Origin: Endothia cerciana | Taxonomy: Eukaryota; Ascomycota; Sordariomycetes; Diaporthales; Cryphonectriaceae | NCBI GenBank assembly: GCA_026119935.1 | Contig: JALRMH010000020.1 | Span: 248,001 to 312,000, forward strand | Length of the DNA stretch: 64,000 nucleotides | Direction: 5' to 3' | Shown: piece after piece, positions 56,901-64,000 of the stretch | Layout of the letters: every line of letters begins with the position of its first letter | How positions within the stretch are numbered: the stretch's first letter is position 1 | The notes under the pieces: generated by a model | What the model was told of the DNA's origin: nothing | Database searches by the model: none | What the model saw: only the letters and a program-made list of their open reading frames with translations | Made by a program: the position numbers and the translations under genes

Positions 56901-57300
56901 AGATCTAGACATCCTCATGGCGCTCAAAAACCCGCTTCTCGCATTCCGGCATCAGAGGAGTATTCCACCGACTTCAAGAGGTCAGGTCATTGTATGCGAC
57001 TCTGCGAGTGCGAAGCGGCAAACGGTATCAATCTGCGAAGAGGGTCACATCTCTTCATACCGATACCAAGAGCTGCCCCTGGCGGCGATAGAGAATTGGT
57101 TCGAGTTGCTCGAGAAGCCTGCCAAAAGCTGCGTCTTCTTAGCCACTGGTAACTGGCAAGCACGGTTAGCAGCGATGATCATATGTGTCGCTCAAGGAAG
57201 AACGGTCTGCATCATTTCGGACCCCGTTTGTTGGAACTGTGTGGCTAATGCAAAGGCCATTGTTTCTCCATTAGATGATCCCGTGATCTATATATATTAG
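53950..57300 (+). CDS. large fungal orphan protein, 1116 residues
   Basis: Uninterrupted frame from MAGIGRFAFAGVSTALEIT to a TAG at 57298-57300; upstream sequence is AT-rich. No transmembrane helix, repeat or known catalytic motif was found. The start (NVNIDFSLVKIDPPHEFRDV, LRASEIAKGS, GATSGPGAIQVHLLACMLAR, WSGPEATSIWAELL) resembles uncharacterised proteins present in several Sordariomycetes (recalled, not searched). The central part has an internal acidic linker around IEDEADAGEERERTS. Several segments look globular (WHIYPDLNIASSTTKIVHQK, LHLWFTG). The frame, long and free of stops in a lower-GC region, argues for selection. Function unknown. Confidence 0.85.
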   Translation: MAGIGRFAFAGVSTALEITNTLANVNIDFSLVKIDPPHEFRDVGQVLAPDRRETAEDGTLHITARRLGAMFESILPQTPQLIKSYGLRASEIAKGSIREAPKGKGIFSRQVGIDAASIWAGATSGPGAIQVHLLACMLARMWSGPEATSIWAELLKCRRLHLEDEFRRTGSMDMRTMVAVKQQIDRAQLAEWDASARAWLRIADMSKSLQQKQLLLILGNLDKVVNSKPVLYDSVIRAWTTGMEGVDALLQGSPMIMQSGDMPLALSSWHIYPDLNIASSTTKIVHQKDNLVPASGILTIGLQWHGNSAAKGLQWSLPLAHLRFYGDPVTRTSELTPQGSRLSLLEFDMAILGCVLGGWKVLDRDLEPVVGWISQLSKAVKRAFPDNPVAFDYFWLGILGDTASTFLKSAAFERQLFTKLLNLGRSRCAFIQANSSPFFGLDQVNRVVRMVQNVEHQISILRSQATSAGLQFNDAIIRYVSDQTLQEEFASAAQRHRTLPKRPIDDSGPITSKASVGHVRWVFRKPKAQVSYQKDSESSPLAGQDVYTGFIEDEADAGEERERTSVARLSYPYTPEEAELSFAQQKQQYELMGEQVVEAEQEPLGSIAPLNKPMRVIWGIPQGGYAMDNYDHWFGPMKHFEYWLGDPTSAAIFLRLDLAQPRTGGRVSFRELQQLFDKDSIEPMALVSEVFEATTAEGHQYVNSLRAYATMHSLYATLNQATIDVRVLAEPVAQTKWMVSLFQAVLPSRENFKTSSWLPEDDACSSQGPVDVEVGDTNLPHQEEDTIHVDKETRESFFEDAATTPEVDVPGAAVPHEKTSYTITTFEKISQNMAPIEMGIGQSFSCILFFENSFDISPDQLRNVMAMSSGNSLFIAASLLSDPFIAPRKRKIKHVMGNVGRPGTALLVPPVKPRMMSPGIDRWPLMSFSDWDGQSRDSFVNSSLHLWFTGSTQEVDTGYSGAQDKELYMIESVVSLYGKDEWIADLDILMALKNPLLAFRHQRSIPPTSRGQVIVCDSASAKRQTVSICEEGHISSYRYQELPLAAIENWFELLEKPAKSCVFLATGNWQARLAAMIICVAQGRTVCIISDPVCWNCVANAKAIVSPLDDPVIYIY

Positions 57301-58419
57301 AAAGAATAGAAGAACAATCAGTAGTCTTCTAAATAGTGGCGATACGTTGAATGTGTAGCAACAGCCGCTTTTTGTAACGCTGGCTGGCCTGGCGCCTTCG
57401 ATCGTCACGACTTCAAAATCCCACCATACACTCGACAACCTTGGGGAGTGGCAGATTTGGGACCTCATTCATTGCTCTCAAAGCATTGGATCATAAGAAT
57501 AGGAGGACTCATGATGGTCAAGAAGCTTATAGCTCAATATGTTTGAGAGTCGCCATCGCCCTATCTTGAAGCTTGTGAAACGGCATTTTTGGCGTGTGCT
57601 CAATACAGAAGTACAGGCAGAGGGCTGAGCCAGCGGGCCGCTGTGCAGAGGAATTAACAGTCGGCATGTTGCACTTGGGCGAAATGATGCAACAAGCTAT
57701 AATTACTAGATAAGCCTGACCCTGACCACCTGCAGTGCCACACTTTAGCTTCCGCCATCACAACAAGCCCTGCACTTGTTCCCTCCCAAGTTAATGTAGT
57801 AAAAGCTAGAAAGCTGCATATGTTGGAGCGTGCCGTAGATATTGCTGGTAGCAGGGAATCTTGCTACAGCTAGCCTGTCTGGAAAGGCTGTCAGAGGCAT
57901 GTGCAAGGTGGCCTGTACACCTGCAGCATTACTTATATAACAGAGCCGCCCCCCTTCTTTCTTCTATGACCTCTTACGACAGACAGATACAAAATCTAAA
58001 CCCAGCAAACCTATGGTCTGGTTCACCAAGGCATTATATGAATTGGATTATAGGCTTCGAAAGTGAACTACTTCCTGCTCTTTTAATATCCACAACTTTT
58101 CCCAACACACCTTCCTCTCACAATTCCCAAATTCCCACCTCAAAATTCACTACCATCATGGGCTTTATTAATCACAAAACACCAGGGCTGTTCAAGTCTT
58201 ACGAAGTCTGCTCAAACAAGCCAGCCCGTACAAACCACCACCCAGTCCACCACCGGTGGATCCATCCACAGGACACGCACAGAGAGAGCCTCTCACAGCA
58301 TCTCACAACCTTTATGAGCAATCCGTCAGATATTTATGTAGCCTCCCATCACGATTTTTTTTGGGATTTTCTGAATAGCACGGGATATATATTCTTGAAG
58401 CTCTAGATCTTTCCGCAAA
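57301..58419. other. intergenic region
   Basis: An open frame of 181 codons at 57861-58406 has low-complexity, non-family-like sequence and is not supported as a gene. Confidence 0.45.
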
Positions 58420-58786
58420 TTAAATGCTAATACAATACTTGTCTCGGGGCGAGCTTATAGAAAGGGGCGTGCCCTACGACTCCGGAAGCAACAGACCGAA
58501 GCGGAGTATCCTTGGCGCGTCGAACAGGGTATTGCCTCCGATGACACAGAGAGCCCCTTCCGGCGGGAGAAATATGTAATGGAATTCAAGGACATCGAGG
58601 CATGGCGCCAGGCATGGGATGGTATGTCGCTTGAACAGAGACGTCACGAAGACCCCCCCCCGGGACGATGTATATTGGTGCTGGCGAAGCTGGAAGGGTT
58701 CCTCCAGGCCTTACATCCCGTTCTCTGAGGAACTGCACCCAGCCGACCACAGGAACCCTACTTTTGTAGAGAAGCGGCCTTGGTGA
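58420..58786 (+). pseudogene. frameshifted gene fragment, unknown family
   Basis: Coherent protein in one frame (RKGRALRLRKQQTEAEYPWR, then FRREKYVMEFKDIEAWRQAW) up to the nine-C run at 58653-58661, then in another frame (DDVYWCWRSWKGSSRPYIPF, SEELHPADHRNPTFVEKRPW) to a TGA at 58784-58786. The second part continues the same style of sequence, so one base is gained or lost in the C run. No upstream exons were identified; the family was not recognised. Confidence 0.5.
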
Positions 58787-59712
58787 GCCTTGCAGGTTGT
58801 ATACCGTTCTTTCAATGAGACTTCCTCGGCTGGTTTAAGTATATAGAAACAAGTCTGCGCGACTTGGTACTTTTTCTATAGGAAGTAAATTATAGGCTGA
58901 ATCCATACAGTGCCTTAGATTCCCAAAGTAAATATATCATGCCTCAACTCGAGCTTTCGATCAATGAGCACAGTCATGCATGTCGATGCATTGCGAATTG
59001 CGGAAGCTTACTAGAAGCCCATCATGTGTTTGCCCTTCGATGTATCGTAGAACAGTGTGAGGACATGTTGTCGTGATGGAAACTTGAGCCTTCTGTTTTC
59101 CAGGCGCTCTTACTATCGGAGTGGCCATATAATGAGAGGGTCTCTTTTCTGAAAGCCACATTCCTGCCCGTCCCAAATACAGATTCCGCATTGAATCACA
59201 ATGAGATCAAGCTACAGCGGCTCAGCTTCAGCACCTCAAGCAAGGGAACAGGGTTAGAGCAACGCATTCAAACCCTTCACCCTTCCCCCTGGCAAAGAAA
59301 ACCTTAAGAAAATGAAAGAGAAAAATACGGGGGAGGTGTCAAAAGAAGGAAGCGTGAGCATATTCCAAAGCAGAGTGTATCGCTATGTTGGAACGTTGAA
59401 GCTCTGATTACGTCGACAGTCTACCTAAGTACTTGATTATGTATTAGTAGGGCACCCAAAATAATGAATAGGCCCTCGACAACTTTGAGCCTGTCTCCCC
59501 GCATTCTCTCGAAGAATCACCTTTCGTAGTTTCTACTTCTACTTCTTCTTCTTCTTCTCCTTCTTCTTCTTCTTCTCTTTTCTTTTTCACGGGAAGCTGG
59601 AATTATGCAGTATCTGTCTCAAACCGTCATGGCTCGGGGTTCACAGAGGTTCCTCCTCATATGTATTAACACAATTTTATAACTAGTATCCCCCGAACCT
59701 TGCCCATCGGCC
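58787..59712. other. intergenic region
   Basis: Nothing coding recognised. A CTT/TTC tract at 59535-59590 lies downstream of the MFS gene stop codon. Confidence 0.5.
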
Positions 59713-61413
59713 CTACTGGATATACAGTAGGCTACTCTTCCCACGCAGCCTCGCCCCGTATATCCTGAACAAGAATGGGATCGGGATCATGACCGCGGCC
59801 AGGCAACCCAGCAGGGTGCCAGCCCACTGCACGCCCATGTGCTCGAACATCTGCTTCGAGAAGAGCGGGAACCCGGCCGCGACCGACGAGCGCAGGATGA
59901 TGTTGGCGGCGACCGTGGATGCAGCCCTGTTCACACACACGTACCGCTGGTCAGCTTCAGGCCTTTCCCTCATCATGTGTGTACGTGACCCTGGGTAGTA
60001 GAGACGAGCGGGCGGGGAACTCACAGCGGCAGGTACGCGTCGATGAGATAATTGAAGCACGGGGTGAAGACGCACAGGATCCCGAAGCCGATGAGGACTC
60101 CTGCGGCGGTGGGGAAGATCCAGTGGATCCTCGGCGTGAATCCGGTCCAACCGAACCTAATTGCGGATAATGGTAGGTCAGAGCTGAATCAAGTCCCTCC
60201 AGAGATATAGAGCATACGGTTTGGAATACTCACGAGAAAATGCCGACCGCAAATACCGGCGCCCCAAGTAGGGTCGGCCTCAGGCGCCACTCGGGCACGG
60301 GCACGTTCTTGTTCTCCACCAACTTCCGGGTGTACGCGGCATGTTGTGACAGGACATAGCACAGGGATAAGCATATCCCTACGAAGACGCCAAGGAATGG
60401 CAGACCGCTGACTCCCGGCCTCATGCCGTGGATGTCCTCGAAGACGACCGGGTACGCCTCGAGGAGGCAGTACACCAGCCCATAGATGAAAGACATATAC
60501 ACGGACACAAGCAAGACGACGGGCTCGGTGACCAACATCCTCAACGGCCGGGTGAAGTACTTATCGACCAGCTCCCTAGGGTCGACCTCGATCCTGTCAT
60601 GGCGGGCATGGATCCCCCAGTTGCCGGTCTGACGGCGGAGCGCCGCGGCCTTCTCGACGAGGAGGATCGGGGTATATGTCTCGCGCAGGAAGAACAGCGA
60701 TACCAGACCGTTCACAAAGCTCAAGACCGCCGGTATGTAGAGCGTCCACCGCCACCCCAGCGGGCTCGCCGCGATGAACCCGCCCGCGAACGGCGCGATA
60801 AATGGCCCGCCAAACACCGTCAGAGCATAGAACTGGATCGCCACGCCGCGGTACGTACTGTCGTAGAGGTCGACCAGGAGACCCGGCACGACGGTGAGCT
60901 GGCTCGCGCCGCAGACGCCGGCGAAGAAGCGGCAGATGACCAGCGTCTGGGTATCCCTCGCCGTGGCGGATGCGATGGTGAAGGCGCCCCCGAGGAGCAT
61001 GGAGAAGGTCAGCGGCCACTTGCGCCCGCGGAGCTCGGACCCCGGGGCCCAGATGACAGGACCTGACGCGAAGCCTAGTACGAAAAGTGTGGTGCCCAGC
61101 GTGCCGACCTCTGGTGATACGCCTAGGTCTCTGCTTGCGCTGGCGATGCCTGGGGCGAAGACTGCGCTGCTGAATGAGACCAAAAATGTCCCAGCACACA
61201 CTAGAATCGAGGTAAAAAGCCTTGTTACAGACAAAGGTGTCAGTATTTGAGTCGCAAGGATAACCAACTGATGCGCACGTACTTGGTGGATTGCTTCCAG
61301 TTGTAGGGATGGTTCGGGTCGCCTTGGCCATCATAATCGACCGTGTAGTTCTCAGGATCTGGAAGTGGTGGTGGGATGGGCTTGCCCATCCCCATTGATA
61401 ATTTCTCGTACAT
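59713..61413 (-). CDS. MFS transporter of the drug:H+ antiporter-1 type
   Basis: Exons 61413-61283, 61220-60234, 60156-60025 and 59926-59713 give 487 residues; every junction keeps frame (introns 62-98 nt). The N-terminus (MYEKLSMGMGKPIPPPLPDP, then DPNHPYNWKQSTK) is typical of fungal polyamine/drug transporters. Visible motifs: FSSAVFAPGI in TM1, ELRGRKWPL (motif A variant), FFAGVCGASQLTVVPGLLVD (TM4, motif B-like), GWRWTLYIPAVLSFVNG (TM6), FLRETYTPILL, and a spliced TFSFGWTG-type TM in the second half. About 12 helices; plasma-membrane efflux or uptake of an unknown small molecule. The Zn2Cys6 gene lies 645 bp upstream on the same strand. Confidence 0.9.
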
Positions 61414-62057
61414 ACTCCCTCAGTGAGGCTTTGTTTGAGATGTCCTGCTAGAGATGAGATGAAAGGAAGCTGTTGAAATCTCTAGAAAGGTAGAGATGCT
61501 AAAGTCTGGAGATTACTTGTGTCGAGAGAAGAATACGTAGCTTTGAAGTCGGTCACTGCAGGTCTTTGGTAATTACCTAGTTGTAGACATCCACGCCCGG
61601 GGATCTGAAGACAGTAAATATCTGCAGCCCATGGGTCTTTTAATATCAAATATTTGCTCTCTCTTAGGCAGTAAACAAGTATATATTCTTGATAATTACA
61701 AGTTGGCGCCCTTCAGGTCTATGGAATATTCTTCGAGCTTAGTAGAAGCCCCATACATCGTTGTCCGCATGAAGCCGCAATACCCGCATGACACGACACG
61801 AACTGGGTCCGGAAGCCCACCAAGGGTGCAAGAGACTCACTTAAATCAGCGCCAAATTTCAGGAATGTGATGTGTGAGAGCGGATAATGGCTTATATAGC
61901 ACGCAGTTGTTTGGGTATATACTATTGTATAGGGGGTCCTGAAAGCCCCTCCCTCCCTGGACATCTCAGTTGAAAATTTCCTGCGAGCTTTCTCGAACCT
62001 CGCGTAATTCTCGTAGACTACTTCTGTGCAGCTGTTTCTGTTTCCACAGGGCGGTAC
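61414..62057. other. promoter region of the MFS gene / 3' of the regulator gene
   Basis: No other gene seen. AT-rich from about 61.6 to 61.7 kb. Confidence 0.55.
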
Positions 62058-63746
62058 TCATACAGATGAGCCCATGAAGGAGGGGACGTTAACCATGTCA
62101 GCATTCAAGAATTGATCAAAGTCAACCCGGGACAGCCCGGGCAAGTCAGATATCAGCGCTCCGAGCCAAGAAAAGTTCTCGTCACTATTCTGAAGCTGTG
62201 ACGGTGAGGCGAATTGTCGGTCGGGTTGGTGCGTATTTAGAACGTCGCCGAAAATCGCCAAGTCATCTTGTCGCCGTTGCTGGTGCAGCAGAATCAATAG
62301 ACACGCTGTGCTATATGCATCTCTGAGAGTCTCGGTATTGTATGTCGAGGCAATCACGCTCAGGGTCTGCATGGCCTCTGGGAGCATTGCAAGAGACGAG
62401 CGCGTGTCCAGCACGAGGAGGACACAGATAATCTGGAAGGGGACATTGGCAACGTGGTGCCACGGGGAACAGTCGATGATGAGGTTTCGCGAGCATTCCA
62501 GCCCCTTTCTCAGCAAGGCCAGAATCTTTTCTGCCAGACCAGCTGAGATGTCAAGATTCTGCGTATGTATGCGCCGAAGAATGCAAAGCACAAGGTTGCA
62601 CTGCGCAAGGACGGACGGTGGTTGAGTATGAGTTCCCTCCAGGACCTTCGAAAGTGTCGCCGTGAGATCCGTCTCGTCCTTCATCCTTCCCGGGTCCAGG
62701 CTTAGTGAAACAGGTATGAGACGTAGAAGTTCAACTGTATAATCTCCCGGCCGCGGCGAGGGCAGTGAGGGCAAATCGGTGTTCTGGAACGAAACCCGGG
62801 AGAGGCCCAAGTCGAATGAAGTCCATACGTTCATATGATGCGCCATACCGACAATCCGCCTGGTGAGATCGGAGTCCCATTGTGCGCTGGGTAGGAGGAC
62901 CGCCGATGGGGACTCCGGGTACAGCCCTGAGGCTTCGATAAGGTGCATCAGGGTACAACTGGCCATCCAGTTGGCATGCGGGGAACTTGTAAGCCGAAGA
63001 TAGATCGTCCGGAGTAACCAGCCAGTGAGAAGATCTAGACAGGGCGGGCCAGAGAGTTGATGATTATCCAGGCTTGAGCGAGTCGAGCGGGCTAGGTGTA
63101 GCTCAGTGGCGGTGGCAATCCGTTGAGAGAACAGGCACCCAAGAGCAGCAACGCCACACAACACACTATCATAGATGTTTCGGACCCCGGGTGATGTCCA
63201 GCGTGCCCCTAAGCGTTCGAAGAACTGATGCTGGTCGATGAAGCCGTAGCATGGGTCGACCTTGTCAAAATAGACCTGAGCCAGGACCTTCATGTGCTCG
63301 TACGAAGTGATCTCAACCACAGACAGTGCAGGAGCATTGTCCGACTGTTCAGATGACAGCTGTCTCGCGCCAACATTCCACCCAAAGAGGCTGAGCTTGG
63401 GGGCCTTTGTAGGGTCAATCTTAAGGGCTAACTTCCTGACGAAAGCCGCCCCCGAGTTGGCTTCCAGGCGCCGGACCAGGCCGCCCTGATCAGACCCAGC
63501 GGTGCTCGCTTCTGGAATATTTGGTTGCAGAGGCTTTGGTATGGGTGCCGCCGGATGATCTGGTGTTGCCCGTGTGGCTGAAGTGGAAGGTCGGGATTTT
63601 CTCCCCTGGATCTCATAGTGGCACTCGTAGCCCCATTCCGTGCAAGTGGTGCACGGTTCCCGGCCGTCACATTTCCTCTTCCGCTCGCGACAAGGCTTGC
63701 AGGCCAGCCTGGAGCGCTTCCTCTTGAGATGACTCGTCGTGTCCAT
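62058..63746 (-). CDS. Zn2Cys6 transcription factor
   Basis: Single exon, 562 residues. The zinc cluster is near the start: LACKPCRERKRKCDGREPC followed by TTCTEWGYEC, i.e. C-x2-C-x6-C-x5-C-x2-C-x6-C, preceded by the basic KRKRSR. A Pro/Ser linker follows, then a helical middle region (VEITSYEHMKVLAQVYFDKV, GVAALGCLFSQRIATATEL, HANWMASCTLMHLIEASGLY) of the fungal-specific TF type. A nuclear regulator; targets unknown. Its nearest same-strand neighbour is the MFS transporter, so regulation of that gene is a plausible inference. Confidence 0.92.
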   Translation of the reverse strand: MDTTSHLKRKRSRLACKPCRERKRKCDGREPCTTCTEWGYECHYEIQGRKSRPSTSATRATPDHPAAPIPKPLQPNIPEASTAGSDQGGLVRRLEANSGAAFVRKLALKIDPTKAPKLSLFGWNVGARQLSSEQSDNAPALSVVEITSYEHMKVLAQVYFDKVDPCYGFIDQHQFFERLGARWTSPGVRNIYDSVLCGVAALGCLFSQRIATATELHLARSTRSSLDNHQLSGPPCLDLLTGWLLRTIYLRLTSSPHANWMASCTLMHLIEASGLYPESPSAVLLPSAQWDSDLTRRIVGMAHHMNVWTSFDLGLSRVSFQNTDLPSLPSPRPGDYTVELLRLIPVSLSLDPGRMKDETDLTATLSKVLEGTHTQPPSVLAQCNLVLCILRRIHTQNLDISAGLAEKILALLRKGLECSRNLIIDCSPWHHVANVPFQIICVLLVLDTRSSLAMLPEAMQTLSVIASTYNTETLRDAYSTACLLILLHQQRRQDDLAIFGDVLNTHQPDRQFASPSQLQNSDENFSWLGALISDLPGLSRVDFDQFLNADMVNVPSFMGSSV

Positions 63747-64000
63747 GATTGATCAGAAAGGCGCCATGCATGGGGTGATCGGTGGCTGGTGAAGGCGCCG
63801 GTGGACACGGAAGATGGGAACTGCGGATGTCGTCGGCTGCTGCGGGATCTGACGCGAGTTTTACCCCCAGCACGTGACACCTGCTTCCCAACGTCATCAG
63901 CGTTCAAGGGCCAAGGCGCGACGTCACAAGCCGCAGCATCCGACGATTGGTGAAGGAAGGCCTCGCTGCACTTCGGCGAATCCGCGCAACGACCTCACAA
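63747..64000. other. upstream region of the regulator gene with ACGT-core sites
   Basis: It contains CACGTG (63871-63876), ACGTCAT (63891-63897) and GACGTCAC (63920-63927), which resemble bHLH and bZIP/CRE sites. Binding is not shown. Confidence 0.4.

Noticed and set aside
57861..58406. 181-codon open frame on + strand
   Set aside because: Composition and order unlike any family; AT-rich region where long frames are rare but this one shows no conserved pattern.
1..64000. CRISPR arrays, bacterial operons, tRNA and rRNA genes
   Set aside because: No spaced repeats of CRISPR type, and no convincing tRNA or rRNA sequence was seen by eye; a tRNA scan was not possible.
1..64000. Complete transposons with terminal repeats
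   Set aside because: No transposase, reverse transcriptase or paired long terminal repeats were recognised; only the relic at 48.8-49.6 kb suggests a repeated family.

Overview
The window is nuclear DNA of a filamentous ascomycete (Pezizomycotina, probably Sordariomycetes). Short GT..AG introns of about 46-92 nt interrupt most genes. The protein set is typically fungal: Zn2Cys6 regulators, a copper-fist regulator, an 8TM/2-pore TOK-type K+ channel and a GT71 mannosyltransferase-like enzyme. Microsatellites and C/G homopolymers are frequent. Genus or species cannot be read from the sequence. Splice sites were chosen by eye from frame continuity plus GT/AG signals.

Layout. 1-12 kb, GC-rich: tail of a partial gene, an alpha/beta-hydrolase-fold protein (-), a TOK-type channel (+), a Cys-rich single-pass membrane protein (+), and an MFS sugar transporter (-). 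12-30 kb, gene-poor and less GC-rich: an RBR ubiquitin ligase (+), a catechol-type O-methyltransferase with a one-base frameshift (+), a small Gly-rich protein (-), a Zn2Cys6 regulator (-), then wrecks of a succinyl-CoA ligase alpha gene (-) and of a zinc-type alcohol dehydrogenase (+). 30-48 kb, gene-dense: nucleotide-sugar transporter (+), MER3/HFM1 meiotic helicase (+), GT71 glycosyltransferase (+), GNAT acetyltransferase (-, frameshift), MBOAT/wax-synthase-like enzyme (+, frameshift), a charged conserved protein (-), and a Cuf1/GRISEA-type copper-fist factor (-). 48-50 kb: relic of a repetitive fungal gene family. 50-64 kb: SR140/U2SURP-type splicing factor (-), a 1116-residue fungal orphan (+) in AT-richer flanks, a frameshifted gene fragment (+), an MFS drug-type transporter (-) and a Zn2Cys6 regulator (-).

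Working relations. Most genes look like independent housekeeping or accessory loci. Two local groupings stand out. One is an apparently intact Zn2Cys6 regulator beside two wrecked metabolic genes (21-27 kb); the three in-frame stops seen in the wrecks are all TAR codons, as expected for C-to-T changes at CpA (RIP-like). The other is the MFS transporter with the Zn2Cys6 regulator just upstream of it on the same strand (59.7-63.7 kb). Three otherwise intact genes carry one single-base frameshift each in C- or G-rich runs, which may be sequencing error or true decay.
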